A stretch of DNA of 64,000 nucleotides from Verticillium longisporum. Lineage: Eukaryota > Ascomycota > Sordariomycetes > Glomerellales > Plectosphaerellaceae. Shown in pieces: positions 32,560 to 41,741 of this stretch. The notes under the pieces were generated by a model, which was not told the origin of the DNA, searched no databases, and saw only the letters and a program-made list of their open reading frames with translations. Numbering within the stretch: the stretch's first letter is position 1; every line of letters begins with the position of its first letter. The stretch spans positions 1,054,001-1,118,000 of the forward strand of contig JAETXT010000005.1 in assembly GCA_019188255.1 (NCBI GenBank). The letters run 5' to 3'. The translations under genes and the position numbers were made by a program.

Positions 32560-33993
32560 ATGCCTGTGCGGAGGGAGGCCAACCCCCAGAACCGCCTCGC
32601 GTGCGATCGCTGCCATTCTCAAAAGCTCCGATGCCAACGCCAGGACGGCCAAGGCATTTGTGCACGATGCAGCCGTTTGAGAACCGCATGCGTCTTCAGT
32701 CCGCGACAGCGCCGCAATACACATAGCAACCATGAGAACTGCGATGTGGGAATGAGGCCAGAGCCTCAAGACCTATCGTTGGAACTCCCGGTACCATTGA
32801 CGACAGTGACGACAGAACCTTCGTTGGCGGATACACAAAGCAAACCTCATCCTCTGCCTGAGACACCGCGCCCGGATCATGTCATCGATCCATACTCGTC
32901 TCTGCCCTTTGCCGCCGCTGGACTCAATGATTTCAACGCTGGCCCTGACTCCGGCGTCAGTCCCAGCGACAGGAGTACGAGCCTGTCCAGTTCCAAATCC
33001 CCCGGCCTCACGGACTTGTCTGCTCTGCTTGACATGGACTTTTCCAGTCTGGGCTCGACCTCTGCGTCTTCAAACTCGTCAGAATGGAATTTCTCCATGG
33101 AATTGGCAACCTTTTGGCCCCCTGGCGCCCCGTTAACCGTTGTTGACGAGGAACCCAAGATATCGGCTCCCGTGATTGCCTCCTCGCTGGTCTCGGAAGA
33201 GGTGGTCGATATGACTCTGGACGCGAGTGACCGCGACGCTGAGGTGCAAATGGACCCTGCAATGATCTCGCCCCCAACCCCGACTGGCGAAATCCGCGCA
33301 GGCGCCGTGGACATTGTACATCCTGTGCGCAGGCTGGCCGACCTCAACGTCCGCCTGTACGAGCATTCTGCTGCCCTCCCGCCCGTCACAATGGTGGCAT
33401 CAGACAAGGTCCCATCACTCGAGGGTCGCCTTTTCGCGATTGATGAGACATTCCGCATGACACAATCGCTCATCGATCTTTTGAGGACACTGTATCCACG
33501 CGACGGGCCAGTGTCGGACCTCGTCTCCGACCAGGGCACCTTACTGCTCATAATGTCATGCTCCAACCGCGTCTTCGACATTTACGAGGTCATTTTCGGT
33601 CACATGAGGGGATGCGTCAACCATAACATCACGCCTGTCACGCCCGACGGCAAGACCGTGCTCCTGCCCGAGCTGCGCATCGGCTCCTTCGCGCCTCCTG
33701 CCCCCTCGGCCATAGCCATGCAGATGTTGCTTATCGTTATGATGGCGTCGGAATTATTCGATCAGCTGCGTGACGTTTTGGGCTGCTGGAACAGTGGCGA
33801 TCTGTCTAGGCGTGCCGCTGGCGGACGGTTCCCGGATTTCGCGGAGGACGTCGGATCTGAACTTGTCAAGAGAGCCGGCTCGGTTGCAGGCGAGATTGGC
33901 AGTGCTCGCCAGATGCTGCTGAGTGTGGCCGGCGTGCCTTCGCTGCATGTGGGTGCCCTGGGAGGTCTAGGAAGAGCTTTGCAGCCAAGGTGA
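32560..33993 (+). CDS. Zn2Cys6 transcription factor, AflR-like, cluster regulator 1
   Basis: Single exon, 477 residues from the ATG at 32560; upstream in-frame codons lack an ATG. The zinc cluster uses Cys 15, 18, 25, 34, 37 and 44 (spacing 2-6-8-2-6). The middle is Ser/Pro/Asp-rich. The C-terminal half (residues about 265-477) resembles the AflR-type regulatory domain found beside polyketide clusters (LIMSCSNRVFDIYEVIFGHM and AMQMLLIVMMASELFDQL are typical features). It is a nuclear DNA-binding activator candidate for the 30-60 kb cluster. It shares a promoter with the MFS exporter and shows the same layout as the second regulator at 39768-41741, although that protein is longer. Confidence 0.88.
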   Translation: MPVRREANPQNRLACDRCHSQKLRCQRQDGQGICARCSRLRTACVFSPRQRRNTHSNHENCDVGMRPEPQDLSLELPVPLTTVTTEPSLADTQSKPHPLPETPRPDHVIDPYSSLPFAAAGLNDFNAGPDSGVSPSDRSTSLSSSKSPGLTDLSALLDMDFSSLGSTSASSNSSEWNFSMELATFWPPGAPLTVVDEEPKISAPVIASSLVSEEVVDMTLDASDRDAEVQMDPAMISPPTPTGEIRAGAVDIVHPVRRLADLNVRLYEHSAALPPVTMVASDKVPSLEGRLFAIDETFRMTQSLIDLLRTLYPRDGPVSDLVSDQGTLLLIMSCSNRVFDIYEVIFGHMRGCVNHNITPVTPDGKTVLLPELRIGSFAPPAPSAIAMQMLLIVMMASELFDQLRDVLGCWNSGDLSRRAAGGRFPDFAEDVGSELVKRAGSVAGEIGSARQMLLSVAGVPSLHVGALGGLGRALQPR

Positions 33994-34220
33994 ATCAAAT
34001 GACTACTGGCGCTCTGGATCATTGCTAGTGTGCATGTCGCTGATACCTCGCCCCGAAATTGCTGCCACTGGAGTCATGGCTCATAAGGATTTGTCCTCAC
34101 GACGAGTTAAAGGTGCCTCGCAACATTTCTCTAGCATTTTTGTCTTGCGAGGAAAAGGGCTACGTCTTGCATAGATAAATTTAAACATCAACACAATTGG
34201 AAATAAGCCAGATATGCACC

Positions 34221-34881
34221 TCACTTCTCAGCCGGCCCTACATAGCCGTAGACTCCAAGCACGCGGGCCTTCTCCTTGCCCTTCCGGCAGATGGCCTTGC
34301 GGCAATGATAGCGCGCGCCGTTGATTTCGATAAACCCCCAGAGGCCAACGGTCGAGAAGCTGCCGCTGGAATTGGTGCCCCGGCTCTCAATGTGCAACTC
34401 TCCGTTGGGCCCGGCCCCGCCGTTCTCGCGTTCGTCTTTGGTGTAAACCCAACCTTCCTTGAGCCAAGGGTCATCGTCCACTTCTTCGAGGTTGGCCCAG
34501 CGGCACTGCTCATATAGGGTGCCTAGCATCTCCGTCTCGACGGCGTGCTTCTTGTTGTCGATGATACGGTTCTCAGAGTTCCCGCCGAACCCACCGCTGA
34601 TACTCAGGGCCACGTCGATGTGGGTGATGCCTTCCGAGTCTACGTATTGGGTGTGGGTTTCCTTGACTGTGAGAATATGAAGAAACTGTGAGGGTGTGGA
34701 TGTAAAGTTAGAAGCAACACACGAAGAATGTAGTGGGAGAAGGGTGTATCGAGCTTACCTGACGCTTCCACCAGGGGAGACCTTGCAGGCTGAGGTACTG
34801 CTCGAAGCCCTCACACAGCTTAGTGGCGACAAACCACTGGCCTGTCATGTCCTTGAGTGACTTCTCAGCGGGCGCTGCCAT
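34221..34881 (-). CDS. Small lipocalin/fatty-acid-binding-like protein in the cluster
   Basis: Two exons (34881-34759, 34685-34221) joined in phase 0 give 195 residues. The start carries a G-x-W motif (MTGQWFVATKLCEGFEQYL) as in lipocalins and cytosolic fatty-acid-binding proteins. Alternating strands follow (THTQYVDSEGITHIDVALSI, GELHIESRG, LWGFIEINGARYHCRKAIC), ending in RVLGVYGYVG. There is no signal peptide. Such proteins bind hydrophobic ligands in a beta-barrel. Its place between the regulator and the enoyl reductase suggests it carries, shields or cyclises a lipophilic intermediate, which is inference. A different AG 20 bp downstream is possible as acceptor but breaks the phase. Confidence 0.65.
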
Positions 34882-35574
34882 TTTTTAATTGCCTGAAACG
34901 AGGAAAATATAATCAATAGCAGTAATCCGCGATCTAAGCGCAATGCAAAGTTTTGGTTGGCAGGTGAAGAGAAGTGCAATTTGGGGAACAACGGAGCTGT
35001 CGATTCGCTGTGTAGCAAATGACAATTCGCTGGTACTGTTCCGCTCATAAGAACACAATTCTATCCCTCAGATTCTTCTCTATTTTCAGCTCGGCACGCT
35101 GAACAGTTTCTCGTAGGCTGTCGCCGAGGGCCTGTAGGTTGGGAAAACGGCCCCTGAAGGTTGGCCGAATCGGTGAAACAAGACCCGTGAACGACAGGAC
35201 GGCGGCCGACTTTCGGTGCACACACGCGCTGTGCTTCATTCATCCTTCAGGGGGTTATGCAGCCTATGCTGTTCTTCGGCCCAGAACCCAGCTGGATCAC
35301 AGCCCTTCCCAATATGGAGATTTACACCGAACTTGGGTGGTAGGACCATATTCAGACGGGCGCGAACCGCCGGCTTGTAGGATGGAAGGCTCGGCCGGGA
35401 CTGGGCGGTCGAGTGTCTGGTACATTGAAGGAAGAGTCACGATTCCCTCTCAGCTACCTAGGTTGCGTTCATGTCCAAGTCAAAGGGGTAAAACACAGAA
35501 GCATCTCTGGCTCCTGCAACAAAGCTCCAGCGCTCTACCGACCTACCGACCTACCCACCACCAATTTTACCATC
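34882..35574. other. Divergent promoter of the lipocalin-like gene and the enoyl reductase
   Basis: Holds several CGAATCGG/TTCGGT-type words (35166-35175, 35212-35217, 35325-35330) similar to those in other cluster promoters. No gene is seen. Confidence 0.5.
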
Positions 35575-36766
35575 ATGGCTGTTCATACGCAATTCACGCC
35601 GCCTCCTACACAGACAGCCATCATCACGCAGCCAGATCTCCAACTAGGTATCGCGAAGGATATGCCTGTGCCTCGCATCACGGCCGACAACATGATCCTC
35701 ATTCGGACCCGGTCTGTAGCTCTCAATCCCAGCGATTTCAAGATGTATGCAGCTTTTCCATCCCCAGGAGCCGTCGACGGTACGGACTTTGCAGGGGATG
35801 TCGTAGCTGTCGGCACAGCTGTGACGCAGTGGAAGGTCGGCGACCGTGTGTTTGGCGCCGTTCAGGGCGGAAACCCGTCGAACCACCAGTCGGGGGCTTT
35901 TCAGGAGTATGTGCCGACATTTGAGCTCGAAGTCGTCCGGATTCCAGACTCCATGTCCTACGAAACAGCGGCGAGTATTGGAGGTGCATGCATCACCACG
36001 GCTGCAGTGGTCATTTACGGCTCGCTGGGGCTGAGACCATTACCCTTCAACAAGGGCCCCGAGGACCCTGCTACAGTGCTCGTTTATGGTGGGAGCACCG
36101 CCAGCGGTGCCATGATCATCCAATTGCTCAAGTTGTACGTTTTTGTTCTCTCTCACGTAGCATTTCTCGAACTCCGGCTCTCAACTTTGATCGTCATTCC
36201 TTTCGACAAGACAAAACACTGACTTGAAACCACATGAAAGGTCCGGACATGTCCCTATTGCGACCTGTTCGCCCCACAACTTTGAGCTAGTCAAGTCGAG
36301 AGGCGCAGAGACTGTTTTCGATTACCATTCTCCAACTTGCGCTGCGGACATCAAGTCCCACACAAATAACAGGCTTAAGTACGCCGTTGACTGCATTACG
36401 TCCCCGTCCAGCGTCAAGATCTGCCACGAAGCACTTGGCCGCATGGGTGGCAAGTACACGGCCATTGAACGGATTCCTGATCTTCCAGGCCTACGAAGTG
36501 TTGTCAAACGGGAGTGGGTCATGGGGATGACAATGGTCGGCAGACCTATTGATCTTGGAAAAGGCTACACATTTCCCGTCGTTCCTGAACATGTCAAACT
36601 AGGATTCGAGTGGAGGCCCGTCTGCCAGAGATTGATCGACGAAGGGCACCTTTTGCCCCATCCCATCAGAATGCTGGCCGGGGGTTGGAACTCGATCTTA
36701 AAGGGTCTGGATGATTTGAAGATGCAAAAGGTCTCCGGCGAGAAGTTGGTATCTACTGTTTGTTAG
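35575..36766 (+). CDS. Trans-acting enoyl reductase for the PKS-NRPS
   Basis: Two exons (35575-36134, 36241-36766) give 361 residues, the usual size of LovC-type enoyl reductases. It is a medium-chain reductase: NMILIRTRSVALNPSDFKMY and VDGTDFAGDVVAVG in the substrate domain, then VLVYGGSTASGAMIIQLLKL as the NADPH-binding loop. Near the end WRPVCQRLIDEGHLLPHP and LDDLKMQKVSGEKLV are typical of trans-ERs. Such proteins dock to highly reducing PKS modules whose own ER is inactive and reduce selected enoyl intermediates, so they set chain saturation. The intron ends in AAG rather than CAG, but phase and motif continuity support it. Its substrate should be the chain held on the ACP of the PKS-NRPS in this cluster. 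Confidence 0.92.
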
Positions 36767-37047
36767 ATCCCCGGGTTTATGGGCCTGTCCCGAGTAAAGT
36801 CGTCGAGACTATAGTCATTAACAAGTTTTCGTCGTCCGTGAAGGCCAACACCATTGAACCCCATAGCAGTCTGCTGTTATCTACGGCGCGGATGTACTCT
36901 GAACTTGTTGGCACAGGTAAAAGTTGCGGAATGGATACCCGGAGTCTTTGCTAGAGCCATCCTTCTACTTCTACTGCTATTCACTACCAAGAACATATGA
37001 TCATTCAATCTTCTGCTGCATAACATAATCAATTATTTGCCCAACTC
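36767..37047. other. Short convergent intergenic stretch
   Basis: 3' flanks of the enoyl reductase and hydrolase genes. Nothing else is seen. Confidence 0.6.
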
Positions 37048-38451
37048 TCACAATGCCTGGCGATGGATCCCAAAGCTTTTGTCCAAGAATTCAAAAGTCC
37101 GCATGTGGGCCAAGCCAAAAGCTCCAATCTTAGCCTGAATCCCACCCTCTCCTGGTTCCTCAGAAAACCACACTACCTTGTCTGAGTCCGGCACATTGAC
37201 CAGTTCGGTCTGTATTTGCTTGGTAGTGTCTCCAAGCGTTTTGAAGTACAGACTTTGACCTGCTCCAGAAACCAGAACGGGACACTTGATGCGATGGAGG
37301 AATCCTTGCTGATCGTCTGACGCCCCGCCTAGGCTTCGCTCTCGACCCAGGGGTGGCACCTCCCCAAGAGTGAAGTGCATCACTCTGCGAAACATCTCCG
37401 ACGGAATTTCAATGCCAAACATCCATTTGGAGTTTTCCAGCTCCCACTTATCCTGGAATGTGCCTAGCATGCGGCCGATGCTAGCAACACCGTTGAGTAC
37501 CGAGTCGGAGATCCAGCCGCTCTCCCACAGTCCCATGAGGCCCCCCGGCATACGCGCCTTGACAAAATCCCACAGGCTGTAGAAAGGATCAATGCTAACG
37601 CAAGCAGATATTCTTGGGTCCGACGCGCCGCGAAGTGCCAGATAACCACCCATACTGGCGCCTGTGATGCCGATTCGCGAGGTGTCAAGGCAGTGAAGCC
37701 GGTCTTGCGTCTTGACGAGCTCAAAGAGGTGGTCGAGCACAGCACCCACAACCACTTCCCAGTCAGGTCGAAACGGCAGCCCATGCTTACGGAGAACAAG
37801 GCCTTGGCCCGGACCCTCAAAGCTGAGAGCAGCATAACCGCGCTCGACGGCGGCGCAGGCTACCATAAAATAATGCTCCTCCTGCGTGGAGTCGGCGCCA
37901 CAAGTTGCCAGTATGATTGGCACGTTGCGAATTGTCTCGTCCAAGTTTGAGCCGTTGAGCTGCCTTTCGCGTACTAGCGTTTCGTTCTGTGCATCAAGCC
38001 GCCTGGATTTGGCTGGTAGGTAGAGGTACCCAGGCAGCATGTAAGTGGCACCGTCATCTGTCGTATACGGTATGGCAAGTGTCTCTACAGAGGCGCAGTT
38101 CTCGAGCAGAGGAATGGCTGCTCGAAAGTTATGCATACTGCGCTCAGAAATGGGCAGAATGCGTGGCAGTTCTTCTCTGAACATCATGTATTGGCTGGCT
38201 CGGAAGTAGTTGCAAGCACGCAGATGTGCCTTTCGCACGGAAACGGCATCGCCGAGCTGAGCTGCCTCATACGCGATGGCCTCGGCTTGCTCTCCAGCCT
38301 TATTCCAGGCTTGGTGCCATTGCTTTGGCCCCTGAGCTGCCAGTGATGCTCCTTGGAGAAATTCGGCGATCTCGGAGCCCTCAAAAGGTGCAGCAGAAAG
38401 AATGCGATGCAATTCAAAATCCATGAAATCGCTTTTGGAGAACCTAATCAT
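37048..38451 (-). CDS. FUS2-type alpha/beta-hydrolase, partner of reductively releasing PKS-NRPS
   Basis: Single exon from the ATG at 38451, 467 residues. A longer upstream frame exists, but the family begins at MIRFSKSDFMDFELHRIL. Features are a helical N-terminal region, PIILATCGADSTQEEHYFM, the elbow GITGASMGGYLALRG (about S266), and ISACVSIDPFYSLWDF. Relatives occur in clusters for fusarins, cytochalasans, UCS1025A and pyrrocidines. There they follow aldehyde release by the R domain and promote closure to the pyrrolinone ring (Knoevenagel step) rather than simple ester hydrolysis. The same role is inferred here because the PKS-NRPS has an apparently active R domain and a Diels-Alderase is encoded nearby. 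Confidence 0.9.
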   Translation of the reverse strand: MIRFSKSDFMDFELHRILSAAPFEGSEIAEFLQGASLAAQGPKQWHQAWNKAGEQAEAIAYEAAQLGDAVSVRKAHLRACNYFRASQYMMFREELPRILPISERSMHNFRAAIPLLENCASVETLAIPYTTDDGATYMLPGYLYLPAKSRRLDAQNETLVRERQLNGSNLDETIRNVPIILATCGADSTQEEHYFMVACAAVERGYAALSFEGPGQGLVLRKHGLPFRPDWEVVVGAVLDHLFELVKTQDRLHCLDTSRIGITGASMGGYLALRGASDPRISACVSIDPFYSLWDFVKARMPGGLMGLWESGWISDSVLNGVASIGRMLGTFQDKWELENSKWMFGIEIPSEMFRRVMHFTLGEVPPLGRERSLGGASDDQQGFLHRIKCPVLVSGAGQSLYFKTLGDTTKQIQTELVNVPDSDKVVWFSEEPGEGGIQAKIGAFGLAHMRTFEFLDKSFGIHRQAL

Positions 38452-39083
38452 CTTGATCTTGGATGCAAACGAGTGGAAAAACGGTTCGATAAGGATATGA
38501 TGGGTAGAGAAGGGAGATAAGCAACGCCTCCTGGGACTGATTTCGGTAGCAAGCTGGGGCAAGGTGATCGAAGAAGGTATATCTGGCGATGATACAGAGC
38601 CTACAAAGCAACAGGAGGAAAGCCGGCCGAATTTTGAACCAGTCTTGTACATTGCCTATCGAGTTCTGGAAGCCGCACATTCGGTCTGGACCCCCGACCG
38701 GTTCGGATCGGGGTTGTGGGGTGATCCACTCGGACCGGATTGCCTCTTTGGGTTATGCCACTGGATGCCCGACGTGTCGGGTGATGTTCTCGGGATCTGG
38801 AATGACATTCATCAGCAATGAAGCTACAATTTGGAAACTCTTTCAATCGGGATTGAACAAGGATTGTCGCACGATACCTTGGCATATTGGGGAGTAAGCG
38901 CTGGTGGATAGAGAGCCGAACTTTACACAGTGAACAGACAGCGTAGACTTGGCCATAATAAACATGGAAGCCAACCTGACCTAGAATGTGAAGCATGCAT
39001 TTGCATCCAAGTGATCGCTCTAAACAGTCCTTTGAGTTCGATTATTCCAGATCACGCACATATCTTGTTCGCATTGTCGAAAC
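38452..39083. other. Divergent promoter region with CGG-rich words
   Basis: Upstream of the hydrolase lies a CGG-dense block at about 38679-38740 (ATTCGGTCTGG, GACCGGTTCGGATCGGGG, ACTCGGACCGG), a candidate regulator target. The region also carries the promoter of the small membrane protein. Confidence 0.5.
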
Positions 39084-39629
39084 ATGTCTCTTCCATCTGA
39101 ATTACTCAGGGTTATCCCCGTGATCACAAGCTCCATGATGTAAGTAGAATTTCTGTTCTCGACATCCTGTTGCCCACTAGTCCTCCTGACACGTACTTGG
39201 AATGTCAGCCTTCAATCAAACTATGACCAGCAGACTGCATTCAGAGCTTTCCTTCACCAAAAGGTGCCCTATCAATCTCGTGGAAGGGTTCTACCGCTGT
39301 GGTATCAAGCATTCTACCTACCCAATGTATCCGAGCTTGGCGTCCTCTATCTTGCTGGTGGTATTGTCAGTCTTATGCTCTACTACGGGCCTGAACACGG
39401 CGCCAACAATTACTCCTTTTGGAGTGCTTTTTTTACGGCAGCACACCTGATCTTCTCTAAGTTTGCTTGGGATGGACTTCAGGGATTTTCAGACGCCAGG
39501 GCTCCCTTTGAAAGTACGGAAAAAGCGCTTCGAGGCTGGCTCATGGTGAGCCTGGCAAGGCTTGTTGTTGCTGATGGACCGGCTTGGGTGTTCGCTACTC
39601 TGGCATTGACTCATTCCATTCGATCTTAA
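39084..39629 (+). CDS. Small polytopic membrane protein in the cluster
   Basis: Two exons (39084-39139, 39209-39629; GTAAGT donor, TCAG acceptor) give 158 residues. Four hydrophobic segments are visible: LLRVIPVITSSMIL, VSELGVLYLAGGIVSLMLYY, SFWSAFFTAAHLIFSKFAW and a final LARLVVADGPAWVFATLAL. The layout resembles small four-helix proteins of the DUF1772/anthrone-oxygenase-like kind and the integral membrane proteins of decahydrofluorene pyrrolidinone clusters, but no signature is decisive. It lies between the hydrolase and regulator 2, so a tailoring or intermediate-handling role is possible. I do not recognise a defined family. The exon 1 start is the only ATG in phase with the splice. Confidence 0.75.
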
Positions 39630-39767
39630 ATAAATTTCACTTTTGAATTCAGGTGCGGTCCCTTCTCCGAGCTTAGCCTGTGAAGGAAGATTTGCCCGTC
39701 AACATGTCAAAATCTATGCACCAAACTCTGATTCATCAGCTGCTCAACGTACGAAGTCGACCTTTTG

Positions 39768-41741
39768 TTACTGTAAGAGCTGCTCCAGTAGCCGTATATC
39801 CTCCTTCAGCGACCCGATCCCTCTATTCCCGTTTCCCTCGCTTTCGGAGTCCTCCTGCTTTATAGCTAGCTCTATGATGTGTCTAATTGCAGAACTAGTT
39901 GTAGGATTTGGCCTCTTCTCGGTATGGCTGCACGTCGAACCTGACCCTGATAGCACGCTCCTGCGCGAGCTACCGCCATGACCTGATCCACATGTCGAGG
40001 AGCGCGACAACGGGGTTGCGAAGCCGTTGCCTCCCAGGGCAATCGTTCGAGACGTCTGGCTCAATATAGAAGATGATGCGGAGCGTCTGTGTTGCGAACT
40101 ATGTTGGTGTCTCAGCCCTTGGTCGGTTTCATCTGCCTCAATAGGCTTGTTACATGGACATGTCGACTTCCCGACGAGCGTCTCCAGTATGCGTTCAATC
40201 CTCTCAATCATATGAAGACCCATGCGCACCAGGAGGAGGGCCTGTAAAGCCGTGTCGTTCCTGATCTGGATCGTACCCAGCTGCAAGACAGGAAGGTTTG
40301 CGATTCGATCACTCATGCTAGCGCCAGGCCCAGCGGAGGCGTGCACTTGTCGGCGGATATGAGTGACCAGATCACTGTAGATTCTCATGATACGGGTATA
40401 ACACGAAATGATGATAAGTGCAGTATGTATGTCGAGCTTCGATTGCTCTCTGCTGCTGCACTCTGTGTCGCTTCCATGGTACTCATCGAAACACATGTCT
40501 GTGTCCATGTTTGTCGAAGGGTCTTGAATGTGCCGATTCTGAGTTCTCACATGATCTTCGTCGCCAGTGAACGTAGGGAATGAGTCCACATCAGGTGCCA
40601 ATTGTGACAGCCCCTCATCTGAGCGTGTTTGAACTTTGAGAGCCAGCTCCGCACATTGACAGCTTTCCATTTGAATGAAACCACTTAGAATTTCGACAAA
40701 TGTCTGTGTCGCCATGAGGATGGAATCGATGGGATAGTCATCGCAGCGGAAGCCGATTCTTTCCAGGAGTGGTGTGGCATTTTGTCGAATGGTGGTCGCA
40801 GGCTGCGCTGGCTTCCCTGTCTCCGCAGAGAGTTCATGTAGACTGACGCTGAGGACAGACAGCCGCTGTATGAGGGAGTCTGTATTGCCATCGGAATCGC
40901 TGCCACGTTGCACCTCAGGCCCTCCGCCGGCCCCGGGGCCTTCGCCAGCACTGTGGCCAAGGGAAGTTGCTAATGTACCTTGAAGCACCTTGTGTTGTGT
41001 CTCTTCCAATTGTCCGCTTCGTGAATTCACGGAAGAATTTGATTGATCGTTTTGTCGGCAAGAAAAGTCCAAAGTAGCAGCTGGTGGGTTGGCCATTAAC
41101 GCGTCAAATGGATACCCCGGCCCACCCCGGGTTTCTACAGGTGCATGAGCCGCGTGCTCTGGTGCAGTACAACCCTCGGCCATGTCGATGAAGAGCAAAT
41201 CTTCCGAGAATTCTTGCAGGCCTGAGCTGAGAAGAGAGTCATTGAACATAAAGTCGACTTCATTGGGGTCGGAAGTCTCCTTATCCGCATGATGACCTTG
41301 CACATCGCGAGGCAAATCGAACGTATAGCCTGCTGCGTGCCCGAATGCCTCGCTGAAGCCCTCCAGTGTAAGGGCAGTGTTCGTGCTGCTGTTTTGCTCG
41401 ATAAACTCGTGCGCTTGTTGCGATGATTGCGACTTCATTGCTGAGGTCGGGCTTTTTGGCTTCTCTTTGGGGGTTGAAAGCTCACGTATGGACGATTTTG
41501 GTGGACGCACCACTCTGATGCTCGTCGACTGTATGCATTCCATATTGGCTCGTTTACATCTGCGGCATCTGGGAGACGGACTACCAGGTTGGTCCTCTGC
41601 CTTACCGCCACGAGCGTTATCGTTGTCATACTGACAACGTAGTTTGTGGGCACGACAGCGATCGCATGCTGCATGCCTTGCTTGTCGACCCATGACGTGT
41701 ACCAGAAATCCAGGTGAACTAGCAGTTTTGGGATCGGACAT
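39768..41741 (-). CDS. Zn2Cys6 transcription factor, AflR-like, cluster regulator 2
   Basis: Single exon, 657 residues from MSDPKTASSPGFL at 41741; the frame extends upstream, but that part looks non-coding. A second ATG (residue 17) is also possible. The zinc cluster uses Cys 26, 29, 36, 59, 62 and 69, with 22 residues between the third and fourth Cys, much longer than the usual 5-12. The central region is Ser/Gln/Asp-rich. An AflR-like C-terminal part contains LIIISCYTRIMRIYSDLV and ALQALLLVRMGLHMIERIERIL. It is a likely pathway-specific regulator. Two regulators in one cluster suggest layered control. A Ser/Gly-rich tail of about 100 residues ends in a Glu-rich helix. Confidence 0.88.
   Translation of the reverse strand: MSDPKTASSPGFLVHVMGRQARHAACDRCRAHKLRCQYDNDNARGGKAEDQPGSPSPRCRRCKRANMECIQSTSIRVVRPPKSSIRELSTPKEKPKSPTSAMKSQSSQQAHEFIEQNSSTNTALTLEGFSEAFGHAAGYTFDLPRDVQGHHADKETSDPNEVDFMFNDSLLSSGLQEFSEDLLFIDMAEGCTAPEHAAHAPVETRGGPGYPFDALMANPPAATLDFSCRQNDQSNSSVNSRSGQLEETQHKVLQGTLATSLGHSAGEGPGAGGGPEVQRGSDSDGNTDSLIQRLSVLSVSLHELSAETGKPAQPATTIRQNATPLLERIGFRCDDYPIDSILMATQTFVEILSGFIQMESCQCAELALKVQTRSDEGLSQLAPDVDSFPTFTGDEDHVRTQNRHIQDPSTNMDTDMCFDEYHGSDTECSSREQSKLDIHTALIIISCYTRIMRIYSDLVTHIRRQVHASAGPGASMSDRIANLPVLQLGTIQIRNDTALQALLLVRMGLHMIERIERILETLVGKSTCPCNKPIEADETDQGLRHQHSSQHRRSASSSILSQTSRTIALGGNGFATPLSRSSTCGSGHGGSSRRSVLSGSGSTCSHTEKRPNPTTSSAIRHIIELAIKQEDSESEGNGNRGIGSLKEDIRLLEQLLQ

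Noticed and set aside
38452..38652. N-terminal extension of the FUS2-type hydrolase
   Set aside because: The upstream in-frame stretch lacks family similarity, and MIRFSKSDFMDFE matches the usual start.
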